Shown in pieces: positions 1-11,224 of a stretch of DNA of 64,000 bases. Positions within the stretch are counted from its first letter, which is position 1. Each line of letters starts with the position of its first letter. A model generated the notes under the pieces. It worked only from the letters and a program-made list of their open reading frames with translations, was not told where the DNA came from and did not search any database. The stretch comes from Hibiscus mutabilis (lineage: Eukaryota; Streptophyta; Magnoliopsida; Malvales; Malvaceae). The stretch covers positions 57,226,284-57,290,283 of the forward strand of contig CM033721.1 of the NCBI GenBank assembly GCA_019671005.1, read 5' to 3'. Position numbers and translations under genes: made by a program.

Positions 1-228
1 TTGTTGTAATCTAGACCCTTTAATTCCCGTGGAAGTAGTTCAAAAGGGTGATTACCAGCGGAATCAGTACCTTATTTGCATACATTCTTACATTGCATCA
101 TGACATTCGCATCATTATACATGCATTTATTTTCTTGCAACCATATTAACGTTATGAATATTGTGGCAGTGTGTAGTTAACCCGCAATCATTCATCATCC
201 ATACCTTACCCGATTACAAAGCAAGCTC
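1..228 (+). other. Tat/Ogre-like pre-gag spacer
   Basis: AT-rich non-coding sequence directly upstream of the gag-like frame that starts at 229. I see no LTR end or primer binding site in it, so the 5' part of this element lies outside the window. It is assigned to the same element only by its position. Confidence 0.4.
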
Positions 229-1043
229 ATGGAAGACAGGATAATCAGTCTATAAAAGGGGCAAAAAGAGCTTGAGGCAAGGCTTGAAGAGGCTCAAAGA
301 AGCCTCAGTGACCAGATTGCTCAGTCACAAGCACCGATAGTATCCGACATAACTGTACTGTTGGCTAAAAGTCTTGGAAAAAAAGTGGAAGGAGAAACCG
401 TTCAAGAGCCAGAGGGTACCCTAGCTCACTATAAGGTTCAACCAGCTGCGCCGAATCTGGCTAGAAAGATGTATATCGACCCTGCAGGAATGTCAGCTAG
501 TCTTCAGATAGGGGCACCTGAAACTCAACCCCTCGACACTGAAGCACTCTATGAAGAAGAGGTTCCAGACCTGAATGTGGTCGAAAGGATCAGGACAGAG
601 GTAGAGAAAAAATGGGAGGGGAGGTTTCGCCTCATGGAGGAAAAATTTAAAACGTTACAATCTATGGAAGAATCAGGAAATGACGCTAGCGACTTAAGTT
701 TTGTGCCGATCTTGTCCTACCGCCAAAATTTAAAACACTAGAGTTTGACAAGTACGATGGAACCACGTGTCCTTCCGTACACATAACAATGTACTGTCGA
801 AAGATGGCGGCCTACCTTAAGGACGAAAAGCTACTGATCCACTGTTTCCAGGACAGCCTAACTGGAGCGGCGTTACAGTGGTACACCCAGTTGAGCAAGG
901 CAAATGTTAAGACATGGAAAGATCTGTCGAGAGCATTCATTGAGCAATATAAGCATGTAACAGATATGACCCCCAGTATAATTATGTTGGAAAATATGGG
1001 GCAGAAGTTCAATGAAAGTCTACGGCAATGCTACTGGGATTAA
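229..1043 (+). pseudogene. Tat/Ogre-like retrotransposon gag, broken
   Basis: Remnant of a Ty3/gypsy Gag, the structural protein that packages element RNA. ATG at 229 opens a charged, coiled-coil-like N-terminus (MEDRIISL, then KELEARLEEAQ) with an in-frame TAA at 253-255. The frame runs to 741, but the true Gag frame shifts around 690-705 and continues with LPPKFKTLEFDKYDGT, HITMYCRKM, LLIHCFQDSL and ALQWYTQLS. This is the conserved retrotransposon gag domain as seen in Tat/Ogre elements (established family knowledge). Similarity stops after KFNESLRQ at about 1030, and the usual rest of the domain, the zinc knuckle and all of pol are missing, so a large deletion joins gag to the 3' non-coding part. 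There is one stop, one frameshift and one truncation. It cannot make functional Gag. Confidence 0.8.
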
Positions 1044-1629
1044 GTCTACGGCATGTTGGTACTGTTTTAGCATGTTTCTATGTTCTTTTATGATACGAAA
1101 TTTAGTTAGTGATATCATGCCTTTTTGTGATTTAATTCATTTGTGCATCGTACCTGTATATGTATATTTTAGGTGTTGTCTTAGTTTCTTTGCATGTAAC
1201 ATGTCTTTGTATGTTAACATGAACTTCTATGCCCTGTCTTGTTTTTAGGCTACATATTAGCGTGTTTTATTTTGTCATATATAATGTCATGTTTTGATTA
1301 TATGTATGTAGGTTACATCACGTGTCGAATACTAAATACATGTTTGTTTTTTCTTGGATTTATTAGTACTGTGCCATATTATATGTATGTCATATGTATT
1401 TTGCATTGTTGTTTTCTTTATGTGTTCAAGCATGTTGTAATCAATTATTTATTTTTTTGGAAGTTTTTGGGGTTTATGTTGTTGCTCTGTTTTTTTTACC
1501 CGATATGATATGTTTTGTTGCTCATGTATTTCATTTTCATCTAATATTAGGATATCCATGTTTTAGGTTTTTAGTACCATGTTAAAGTGAATGTTCATCT
1601 GTTTATAATTTGTTTTGGTTAAGTTTGCA
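1044..1629 (+). other. T-rich non-coding stretch
   Basis: Strongly T-rich on the plus strand, with ATGT/TGTTTT runs. Short open frames here encode only Phe/Cys/Tyr-rich low-complexity peptides and have no recognisable domain. It is probably the inner part of the same element's 3' region or LTR. Confidence 0.45.
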
Positions 1630-2059
1630 TAATGGAATATAAATTGTCAATGCGGTGTCCTTTTATCCGAGCGTAAACGGGGCCAGTATCAGGCGTAGTG
1701 ATAGTGGTTGAGCGTTTACTCTCGGATAACGGGGCCTTTAAAATTTATTCGCAATTATAACCGAATTTTAAACTAATCGTCAATTTAACCCGGAAAATCC
1801 AATATTAATAAAGCGGTAATTATTAAAGTACCAATTTTGGACAGTGTGGGGGTGCTAATCCTTCCCCATCCGTAACTGACTCCCGAACCCAACAGTTTTT
1901 AAATCTCTGGTTTTATGGTGTCCGACCTACCTAAGTGGCCGGTGGCGACTCCAATTTTTAAATAAAATGCGTTTTTTTTAAAACCCCACGGAATAAATAT
2001 TTTATACCCGAAAAATCACAAACACCTCGAAAATCCACGTTTTTTAACAAAAAAGGACA
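1630..2059 (+). repeat. Tat/Ogre-like LTR tail fragment
   Basis: Contains GGGGGTGCTAATCCTTCCCC, an ACCGACTCC-like stretch (AACTGACTCCCGAACCC), and GGTGGCGACTCC at 1941-1952. These are signatures I associate with LTR tails of plant Tat/Ogre-type elements. A related block, inverted, lies at about 15870-16020. It abuts Tekay element D near 2060 without a visible target duplication, so that junction is a truncation. Confidence 0.55.
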
Positions 2060-2062
2060 TTG

Positions 2063-3115
2063 CTACATGTCATTGATGAATACGACCACGAGCTTGTCAA
2101 GATAGGGCTTGAATACCCGATTCATACGATCCATGAAAGCAGCCGGAGCATTTGTTAACCCGAATGGCATTACGAGGAATTCAAAGTGGCCATATCGAGT
2201 ACGAAAGGCTGTCTTGGGTACGTCTTGTTCTTTTACTTTCATCTGATAGTACCCCGATCGAAGGTCGATCTTAGAGAATACGGAAGCATCCCTAAGTTGA
2301 TAGAAAAGATCTTCAATTCTGGGCAGGGGATACCGATTCTTGATAGTAAGCTTGTTTAGTTGACGGTAATCAATACAAAGCCGCATAGTCTCATCTTTCT
2401 TCTTTATAAACAAAACTGAAGTACCCCAAGGAGAAGTGCTAGGCCGTATGAAACCGTTATCTTTCAACTCCTGAAGTTGTTTCTTTAATTCTTTCAACTC
2501 AACATGTGTCATTTTATAGGGTGTAATGGACACCAGAGCTATTCCAGGCTGAACTTCTATCCCAAACTCTACTTCTCTGGTCGGAGGGGCACCAGGGAGT
2601 TCCTCGGGAAAAACATCAGTGAATTCAGAAACGACAAGCATGCTAGGAAGACCGAATTCAATTTTGTCTTGAAGAATCATTTTAGCAAAGATTGAAGTTG
2701 GTTTCTTGTCTATTAAGAGAATGAATTCTTTCCCTAAACCCCAGAGATACAATCTCCAATTTTGGCAATCTACCCAAGCTTCGTGTTTACTTAACCAATC
2801 TAACCCCAATATCAAGTCAAATTCACAATAAGGTAGTACATATAGTTCAATAGGAAATGGGATATTTCGAATGGTCAAGGGAGCTTGCTTGTGGTGCAAG
2901 TTAATAGGCATTTTCCCCCTTAATGGATTCGAAACTACTAGATTGGGTTCAATTATTTCGGGTTCCAATTGTAACTTGTTGATCAAGGCAGAACAAACAA
3001 ATGAATGGGTAGACCCTAAATCAATTAAAGCATATGCAGGACTGGAATTTAACTCAATGGTACCCGTAATAACATCAGGAGCTTCTTCATCATATTTACC
3101 ATGAATGTGGTACAT
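2063..3115 (-). pseudogene. Tekay pol fragment: protease and reverse transcriptase
   Basis: A 350-codon open frame of gypsy pol. Retropepsin lies at residues ~20-110: the active-site region reads LIDLGSTHSFV, where the usual triad is D-S/T-G, so the middle residue is changed to Leu. FDLILGLDWLSKH follows. RT spans residues ~170-350 with FIRPSTSPWGTSVLF, LCIDYRQLNKLTIKN, FSKIDLRSGYYQ and FLVMPFGLTNAP. The catalytic YVDD-type box reads VVFINDM, so its first catalytic Asp is Asn and the frame ends there at the truncation. It has the longest undamaged reading frame in the window, but altered catalytic residues and the missing C-terminal half make it non-functional. Family: Tekay/Del by residue pattern. 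Confidence 0.88.
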
Positions 3116-3243
3116 ACGAGCAGGGGCTTGAGATTCCTGGTGAGCTTACTGTTGAGTTGGGTTCTGTTCCATCCCCACACTATCTCCTTCATTCGAGGAG
3201 CCTATGGGTATTCACTATCCCGACCCAATCTTGTTTCTGACAT
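3116..3243 (-). pseudogene. Element D gag, internally deleted
   Basis: On the minus strand an ATG at 3243 opens MSETRLGRDSEYP, the kind of start seen in Tekay Gag. Within about 40 codons, and after a stop and a frame change, the sequence already reads AHQESQAPARMYHIHG, which normally lies after the Gag zinc knuckle and just before protease. Almost all of Gag, including the capsid-like domain and the CCHC knuckle, has been deleted. It links the primer binding site to the protease frame. Confidence 0.6.
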
Positions 3244-3368
3244 TCTAGTTCAATCAGAACAAATAGAGTCTTAGTTATCACATTTAAGCAACATCACAAG
3301 CTTATATCAAGTCTCATAGGTGGCACATTCCTATATGATGCAAATGAGCTTATCGAATCAACCAAAAA

Positions 3369-3380
3369 GATCTGATACCA
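3369..3380 (-). other. Primer binding site (initiator tRNA-Met type), element D
   Basis: The minus strand reads TGGTATCAGATC, one base from the canonical plant gypsy PBS TGGTATCAGAGC complementary to the 3' end of tRNA-iMet. It lies 5 bases inside the LTR end (TGTTACA on minus, 3386), the expected spacing. Known role: priming of minus-strand DNA synthesis. Confidence 0.85.
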
Positions 3381-3385
3381 ATAAA

Positions 3386-6300
3386 TGTAACACCCTATCA
3401 TCAGGTTAGCCGTAATCCAGTTCTGGAGCATTACCTGAACAAAACAAAGTGATTGATATGGTACTTGTCGAACAAGTAACCTCAGGATACTTTCCTTGAT
3501 GCGCAAGTAACACAATCTAAACCTTTCAAACATACAAACAATACACCAATTCACTTCAGGCAAAGCCACATCATACATAGCATACAAATTTGAGTACCAT
3601 TTTGTTTCATTCTTTACTTATAATCTAAGTTACCATTGTCACATTAACATTCCATTTAAATTGCATACATTCATTCAAACAACAATTCAAATGTGTTATA
3701 CATTACATTAAGTTATTATCAAACATGACCTCATTTTTCATTCTTATTTCAATTCTATATACCCTATTCGAACAACTCTAGGGGATTCACTAAACATGCT
3801 TGAACTAGCTTACTTGCACCTTAAGTTACTATCTAAACAACCAAATAACATGATTAACACAAAGCATCTAACTTATGTCTTATTACACATTCATGATTCC
3901 ATTCGAATCAACTTGGGATCCTAATCATATGGCATATTGTTTCTTTATAATCAAGTTATCACATTACATAGCATATTCGGTTATTACATTGTTAATGCAT
4001 GATTGAACATACCTTGGCCTTAGTGTCCATATTGTCGAATCATGTCAATGGATATAGGAGCAAATGCATGAACATACAACATAGGTTTAGCATTCAATTT
4101 AGACAAGATTTCATCACATATTGGTTCTACATTAGAATCATACATAATTTCATCAAATATTAGATTCCAAACACAATATGCGCATCATCTACTTCTTATA
4201 TATACATATCATCATAGTTCAAACAAATTTTAAGTCATCCAAAATAGTTTACATAGTAGGCCCATCAAAACATTTCACAAGCTAGTCTTATACACATAAT
4301 CAAATGCATGATCAAGGCTACCTAATACAAAATCTAGTGCCACCAAACTAGGAGTATACAAAGAGTATGGATTCATACTTTTAATCTTGCCTCAAGTGTT
4401 GCTTCAAACCCAAGATATCCTCTTGAAGTAATCTTTAATCTGTTATGGGAAGAATGAAGAGTCGAGTGGTAAGTACAAGATATGTACTTAGTGAGGTAAC
4501 ACTAAGTCTAGTCAATTTTCTCAAAGCATATCAATCCAAGTATACATGTAACTCAAAGAATTCAAACCATTAGAATCAAGCCACATACTATTCGAATTGC
4601 ATAGGGTAACTTAGGCAACTTTTACATATCATACAATCAACATAACACATTCATCATGGTACTCATAAGCCATTCGAACAACATGCTTGGAAGACAAGCA
4701 ATCAATCATTCAATTCATCAAGTAGGCATTTATACATTAAGCCATCATCTATATATTTCTTTCATGACAAGAAAAAAGTTTAGCAACCATTCATGTGTCA
4801 TCTTTCAAAGCAAGTAAGTTCATTCATGTTTCTTATAATACAAGCAATGTTCATTAAGTAATTTTTTTCAACATTTCCTTGGTAAGTAGCTTACTAGATA
4901 ATCAAATCTTATCAATATGCACCGAAGTGCCAATATGCACCATAGTGCCAATATGAGCTCAAGATTCTAAGCCATGCCCTCCTATATATCAAACTAGCTA
5001 CCGAGGTTGTTGATTATCCATTTCATTTAAGTTTCATTCATTTCATGATTCAATACATCAATATGCCATTCAAGGCCAAGCCCTTAGGCTTCTGGAGTCT
5101 TAACTCCCAATACATAATTATCCATATCATTCAATTAAATCAACCATGTATAACATTCACAACACAAGAATATGTATGCATTGTGCGTACCTTATTCTCC
5201 AAGCAAGCATGCCAATTCATACCTTAGGCATAAGCAATGCACATGACAAGCATTTGATCATAATTGCTTAACACCTAAGTAAATACAAAGATCATGGCAT
5301 CAATCATGTTATCATACATTTCATTCATCCCTTAAATAGCCAAATATTCTTTAAGTCATGTTACATGGCATTAGCATTTCATTTAAGCAATAACAAGGTT
5401 GGTTAGGACCTAAGTCCCAACCCTAGGATAGTTACACTCACAATACTCCTAGCAATTCAACTATCTTGGGTCCAAATCCCTTTGCCTCTAGCTTTGGGAT
5501 GTCCACTCCTATCCTCTTCTTTCCCAAACTGCTGCCCTTGATCTAGCAAGCATAACATATGCACATATCATCAAAACAAGCACATAAAGTCACACAATCA
5601 AAGTAGCAATGTTACTACATTTTACCGAACGTTTAGCTACTGTTTTTATGCTTCTTTTTAAGCATTTCATACCAATTCAATTCCATATCGTTATTACCTT
5701 ATTTTAAAGCATAATTGGACAGGTTACATTGTCCCAAAACTGTTTTGGAAACAGTTTCTTACTAGGTGCAAAAGTAGTTCCAAACTGCCCAGGACACCGC
5801 TGCCTGGCAGTTTGCACACTGTCCCTTAAAATGGCCATAACTTTTAATTCGTACGTCAGAATTTTGATTTCTATACACCAGTGGAAAGCTTAAAAAATTT
5901 CCTATAATACCATGTAAGACTTGCATTTTAGTTATTGGCCAATTAATACAGTTTATTGTTCAAAGACAGGGCATTTACACTGCTTGGATAGTTTGCACTG
6001 TCCAGCAATACCTATTTACAGTTTTCAGTATACGACCCAGTTTTCAGTTCTGTTTTCACCTAATGAAAGTAGACTTCTAAGGATTATGTCATTAAAATTT
6101 TAGCCCTGAATTCAAACTATACAATTTTTGGAGAATTTTCAAAGTGACTGCCCAGAACAAAGCAATTATGGGCAGATTGCATCTATTCACATTTTAATGC
6201 CTTTAATCCATTTTAACCAATGTATTGGCCCTATAATTCATTTCATATGACATTCTAAACATGTTAGGTCCATGTTAGTTCATTAAACAAGGCTGTCAAT

Positions 6301-6390
6301 ACAGGGCAAGTTGATTACAAAGCCTAATCTTGCATGTTTACTCAATTTCAGTACAACAAAACAGTTTCTATGTTACTTAACTATGTTCAT
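3386..6390 (-). repeat. 5' LTR of element D (long Tekay-type LTR)
   Basis: Begins on the plus strand with TGTAACACCC, the complement of an LTR 3' terminus GGGTGTTACA. It is about 3 kb of AT-rich sequence with no coding capacity. It contains CTTAGTGAGGTAAC at 4487-4500, a block shared with LTRs B and F, and a doubled AATATGCACC-AGTGCC stretch near 4915-4955. The outer terminus was not found and the right edge is approximate. Confidence 0.6.
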
Positions 6391-6394
6391 ACTT

Positions 6395-7820
6395 TTATCT
6401 TCAATTTCCAGCTATGAGCTTGTCTTCAAGCTCAGAAACTCTGCCCTACAACTTTTCCTTTTCTTTCTCAAAGTCTTGTTTATAGATCTCTAATTCAATC
6501 AGGAAGATGCCAGGTTGAGGGTTATCTGATGAGCTTACAAAGATCGGAACACCTATATTGTCGACCCTTTGCTTCCTCCAACTGGTATAGTCAGGTACAA
6601 CATCAACAAATAGGGCCAATTTTCATCTGGTATGTTTACTTCCACTCCTTAGTCAACTCTATAACTCGATTTGTGGAATTATCCTCAGTGTAAGAGAATT
6701 CCTCTTCATGTAGCCCATGAGTAACAAGAATGAACTGTCGAGACCCGAATTGACGTTGCACAAGCAAAGAGGCATAACTGGTGGCTCCCTACAGGCCTAT
6801 GAGAGGGACCCATTCCATCTTCCCACACTTGTATAGGGTCGGCACTTGGTACATCCTTGGGGCTCTATTTGTGATGTCAGCATCAACAAGGTTTATGAAG
6901 AAGGCCAACCACTACTCTTGCTTCCCATTTTGTGGCCACTACTTCCTGGAAACTTCTTTAATCAAGAATAAATCTCTGGATGTTGGGTGTTTTCTTATCT
7001 TCTCGTTGTCCTAAAAATGGCTTTGCAACCATAAATAAAACAGATACGAGCACCCAGTGAAGCAACCTCTTCCTCGAGTTTGACAAAAGTTTAGGGACCT
7101 GAAGATTTCTGCAAGAATCGTTGGGATATTATTCATATTCTTCTGGGCTAGCAAATCAACTAGGGTTATCTTAATATGCCCCTGGACTTTAGGGAAGATT
7201 ACTAACCCATGTATGGCCAAGGTAAGCAAATTGAAGACCCTCAAGTGCTTTACGTCCTTCATGATCTGGGCATAGATGAACTCCCATATGAAGCAAGGGC
7301 TTTTGTTTTTTTGGCAAGATGGGCCTCCACCTCCTTCACGTCTAGACTAGCAAGCTTAGCAAATTTCTTCCAATAGTAGAATTCTTCTTTTTCCAATATT
7401 TCTTGTCAGGCTTCTCCAACTCTAGGCGTAGTAGGACCAAGTACTCTTCTATGGTAGGAGTCATGTCTTCATGATTGAAGACGAAGCAATGGTAGGATGG
7501 ATCCCAAAACTCAATAACTGCTAGAATGATGGGCTCGTCTATCTCTACCCCGAGCAAAGGGCTATGTCTCCATAACTTTTGGTGAATATGGCTAGGTCTT
7601 GGGTTTCTAAGCTTTCCCAAAAAGTGACCAATCCTGACAAATGATTGTGAGGCAAACCCATCTGCACTTGCTTTGGTAGATCTATGATGGTTTCCTCCCA
7701 CACACTATCTCTATGTTGATGCTGAAGCTCTAAAGACTCATTTCGGACATTGGTGTTCGAACAAGGGACTCTGGAGCTGGATAATGCAACCCAAACACTA
7801 ACGATCTCTGACTGACTCAT
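6395..7820 (-). pseudogene. DUF7745 ('girdin-like') protein, broken
   Basis: Read right to left, a likely start at 7820 (MSQSEIV) leads through LAIFTKSYGDIALCSG, then after a frameshift near 7555 to VEIDEPIILAVIEFWDPSY and EDMTPTIEEYLVLLRLE. More frame changes at about 7265-7345 lead to HLRVFNL, LAIHGLVIFPKVQGH, IPTILAEIFRSLNFCQ and GCSYLFYLW. Below 7014 it goes on with RMYQVPTLYKCGKMEWVPLIGL, a TAG, then YASLLVQRQFGSRQFI, and ends in a coiled coil (LEIYKQDFEKEKEKL, VSELEDKL) near 6400. Domain order and motifs match DUF7745/plant-mobile-domain-like proteins that I know from cotton; their function is unknown. At least three frameshifts and three stops make this a pseudogene. Its position downstream of a minus-strand Tat/Ogre-like LTR suggests it is the extra ORF of that element (inference). 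Confidence 0.72.
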
Positions 7821-7993
7821 ATTTTGGAATACCAACTGGACGCAATGTGATGTATGCTCTAAAGGATACAAAAAAGTTTCAGTACATGATAATAATGAAA
7901 CAAAATACGAGAATAAGATACATAAAATAAAACTATGACTTTTCACAAGGCTATAATGGGTGGGCTTTCTAAAACATACATTCATGCAGGTTT

Positions 7994-9074
7994 TGATGTG
8001 AGCACATAAACATCTAATCCAGAGTTCATGCCAACAGGACCTATTACTCGATCTAAGGCTAAGTTATTCAGGGAAGTTCTTTCACTTAAATGCATTCAAG
8101 CTTCCAAATTGTTTCTCAATGTTTCAGCCTTAGATAATAAGTTATTTAATGTGTTACATGCTGATATGTGACATATTAAGTACTTAAACTTAGTTTATAT
8201 ATATATGCATATTATTTACTAAGTTAAGTGTGTTTTACTTATGTTTTTCCAACATTTATGTGTGTTTTATTTGCTTTTACAGAAGCACAATAAAGCTTGG
8301 CAGCTAAGGATAGGGCCAAAAAGTTTGAGTTTTGAATTCAAACAATTGCCATGTGCATTTTGTTTGAAATTCAAGTGTTCCCTCTTCATTTAGGAGCCAT
8401 TTTTATTGTTGGTCATATTGTTTAATTCAAATGCAACCATCAGATCACTTGGGAATTTAACTCCCTATTCAGCCACAATTAGATGCCTTTTAGGAAGTTT
8501 ATTTTTGAATTTTAAACAATCTGATTTCCCTCTTGTACTTATGCTTATAAATAGCCTTTAAACTTTGTATTATCGAGACATCTATGAAATCAGAATTTAC
8601 TTGTGAGAATTTCTCTCAATTTGGTTCTTCATTGAACTATTCAAACTTTTCGAGCATTGTGCTTGTGTTGTCTACACCAGATACTTCAGGTTCTTGATTC
8701 GCTAATCAATGGGTCCAATTCCTTCGAGCATTGAACGTATAAGGTTTGAATTTATACTCTTTATAGTATAGGTTCTTCCTTGTTCTTATTTTTATTTTAG
8801 TTTCCAGCAACTTTAAGCCTTCTTCTTCACCATTTTCCAACCACCATTTCTGCCATTAATAAACTTTCAAACCTTCATATTTCCAAACATTAATTTTGCC
8901 ATCTTTAAACCAAATTTCCAGCAACCTTTTTAACATATTTCCATCCCCTTAAACAACATGAAATCCACCATAAACATCTTCTTTTGCAGCCACACATCTA
9001 TGAAGGAATTCTTACTTCTATCCTAGATCTGACACGAGCAATTGAGGTCTTCTTCAATGGGCTGCCTCGTAACA
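7994..9074 (+). repeat. 5' LTR of CRM element C
   Basis: 1,081 bases from TGATGTGAGCAC to CCTCGTAACA, aligning over its whole length with 14051-15496 apart from a 362-base segment missing here. Its first ~165 bases could encode a basic peptide with the motif MPTGPITRSKAK, the CRM-type tail that pol normally gains from the 3' LTR. A TATAAATA box is at 8546-8553. Confidence 0.9.
8546..8553 (+). promoter_or_regulatory. LTR TATA box, element C
   Basis: TATAAATA in the context GCTTATAAATAGCC, conserved at 14971-14978 in the other LTR. Position about half-way through the LTR fits a U3/R boundary shortly downstream. It would drive the genomic RNA of the element; activity is not shown. Confidence 0.55.
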
Positions 9075-9076
9075 TA

Positions 9077-9089
9077 TGGTAATCAGAGC
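9077..9089 (+). other. Primer binding site, element C
   Basis: TGGTAATCAGAGC, i.e. the tRNA-iMet-type TGGTATCAGAGC with one extra A, 2 bases after the LTR end at 9074. The inserted base would weaken pairing with the primer tRNA. Confidence 0.8.
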
Positions 9090-9699
9090 CTAGGTTGGAT
9101 TCAAGTAAGAAACATTTTTTGTGAATGCAAAATAAAACAAAAAAGAAATTCAAAATTCAAAAAAATATAAAAAAAATCTGAAAATTCAAAAAAAAATCAG
9201 TTTTCAAAAAGTTCAGACAAAAAGAAAGAAAAAAGCACTTCCAGAATTGAAAAAAAATGAAATAAATTGCAATGATAATGTGTTCTACAATAATAAACAT
9301 TACAACATCAACCGGGCGTGAAGAAATTTTGATTGTTCGGTGAAGGGAAGTTGTAAGCATTTATGTGTAGTAAGTCACCCATTTATTTCTTTTCTTTCTA
9401 ATTCTAAGTCTACCTTTACATTATTTTCCTTTGTTTACTAACCATTGTTTTTTTTAGCTGACACACTTGAACAGGTTTAATAAAGTCTACGTTAGTTCCT
9501 TAGAGAACTAAACACGAGAAAAAGAGTGGAAAATGCATATCAAGCGTGTGAGAACAGCAGGGGAAAGAAAAAAGCCATAATAATATTTTCCCGAGAGAAA
9601 CATGAGCGTAGAGTGGAATGTCATATCTACTTTTCCTTGGAGTGAATTGTGACACTTTTGTGAGTGTGCAAGTGAGGTTTTATTTTTATTTTACTAACA

Positions 9700-10790
9700 A
9701 TGACAGGTTCTAGTGAAATTAATCAAGATGGAAGACAACCAAATCTTCAAATGCAGGCCATGATTCGAGAATTGCGAAAATTGTTAAAGGCTGAACTCAA
9801 ACCGTTGCATGGAATATTGGACAGACTTGAAGGGTCCTAAATCAACACAAATGATGAAAACAACGATGAAAATGAAATGGACCAATAACCAAGGAAGAAT
9901 GCCTTAAGAAACCATGGAGAGTGTACACAACTAGATGACAATTTGAGTAATATTCGTGTTGCAATACCCTCGTTTCAAGGAAAAACAAATCCGGATGCAT
10001 ATCTAGCATGGGAAAGCAAAGTAGAACATGTGTTCGATTGTTAAAATTATTCTAAACAAATAAAGGTGCGATTGGCAGCAATGGAGTTCGTGGAATATGT
10101 ATTAATTTGGTGGGATCAATTGATCAGTACACGACAAAGAACAGGTCAAGGGGCCATCACAACATGGCTCAAAATGAATAGAATCATGCGGAGGTGATTT
10201 GTACCGTCTCATTATCATCGAGACTTGTTTCAGAAATTGTAGAGTTTAAAACAAGGCAATAGGAGCGTTAAGACTATTTTAAAGAAATGTAGATGTCCAT
10301 GGTTCGTGCTAACATTGAGGAGGACTGAGAAGTAACCATGACACATTTCTTAGTCGGTCTTAACTAGGAGATTGCCAATGTTGTAGAATTACAACATTAT
10401 GTTGAATTGGACGAGATGGTACATATGGCAATCAAAGTTGAACGTCAGCAAAGGAAGAAATATTCTTCTCGAGGTAATAATACTTTCAATAACTTTTCTA
10501 ACCCTCGTTTCAATCAAAATAATTTCAAGAAGTCAGCACCTATTCAAATTAAAGAGAAGGCAAAATCGAGCAAGATGAAACCACCCATTGTAGACATTGG
10601 CAGATGAAAGCAAGTGGTTATTCATGAGCGTACGAGAGATATTCAGTGTTTCAAGTGCCTTGGAAGAGGTCATGTAGCAAGCCAATGTCCAAAACAAAAC
10701 ACTATGCTTTTGTTAGATAATGGTGACATCGAATTTGATCATGGAGAAGATGAACCGAAAATCCTAAAGAAGAAGAAGAGGAGATCGAAT
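9700..10790 (+). pseudogene. CRM gag, broken
   Basis: ATG at 9700 opens MTGSSEINQDGRQPN. Gag-domain motifs follow in interrupted frames: NLSNIRVAIPSFQGKTNPDA, KVRLAAMEFVEYVLIWWDQL, VPSHYHRDLFQKL, then VVELQHYVELDEMVHMAIKV and a basic stretch. A CCHC zinc knuckle CFKCLGRGHVASQC is intact at 10647-10688 (CX2CX4HX4C, RNA binding). Stops occur after the first ~45 codons, after VFDC and after MRR, and frames change near 10250 and 10610. Residue pattern is that of CRM Gag. Non-functional. Confidence 0.85.
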
Positions 10791-10840
10791 TAGTAGCAGA
10801 TGGTAAGATTCTCGTTGTCAAACGGAGCCTAAATGTATAA

Positions 10841-11164
10841 ATGTCACAAGAAGAGCAGCAACGTGAAAACATCTTTCACACGAGATGCCATGTGAATGCT
10901 AAGGTATATATTGTTATAATTGATGGAGGAAGTTGTACTAATGTTGCAAGTACTCTTATGGTTGATAGGTTAGGTTTGAAAACGACAAAGCACCCAAATC
11001 CTTACAAATTGCAGTGGCTGAATGATGGAGGTGAATTGAAAGTCACCAAGCAAGTGATGGTTCCATTTTCCATTGGAAAATACAAGGATGAGGTTCTTTG
11101 CGATGTGGTGTCCATGGATGCAAGCCATTTGTTACTTGGGAGACCGTGTCAGTTCTATAAGTGA
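10841..11164 (+). pseudogene. CRM protease domain
   Basis: A 107-codon frame with IIDGGSCTNVAS, the retropepsin active-site region (Asp-Gly-Gly instead of D-S/T-G, a common form in this clade), a Val/Leu-rich middle, and HLLLGRPCQFYK at the C-terminus, matching the second retropepsin motif (LLGRPW). It would cleave the gag-pol polyprotein. The TGA at 11162 cuts it from the downstream RT frame, so it would be made only as part of a defective polyprotein. Confidence 0.82.
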
Positions 11165-11224
11165 GCAGTACATGAAGGATACACCAACCAATATTCTTTC
11201 TCACATGGACGTAAAAAGATCACT

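Larger units (their letters stand above)
2060..6390 (-). mobile_element. Truncated Tekay-type chromovirus (element D)
   Basis: Minus-strand Ty3/gypsy remnant. Reading from right to left it holds an LTR (3386-~6390), an initiator-Met-type primer binding site, a gag stub, protease and reverse transcriptase. It then breaks off within RT at about 2063, where Tat/Ogre-like sequence begins. RNase H, integrase, the chromodomain and the second LTR are absent. The right edge is set where the DUF7745 frame begins (about 6390) and is uncertain, because I could not see the expected GGATGTTACA terminus. Confidence 0.7.

Noticed and set aside
1012..1585. Several overlapping open frames with hydrophobic, Cys/Phe-rich products
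   Set aside because: They follow from T-rich composition, have no domain or start context, and lie between gag and LTR remnants.
6395..7820. DUF7745 reading frame as a functional host gene
   Set aside because: At least three frameshifts and several stops, no intact start-to-stop model, and it sits beside a Tat/Ogre-like LTR among retrotransposons.
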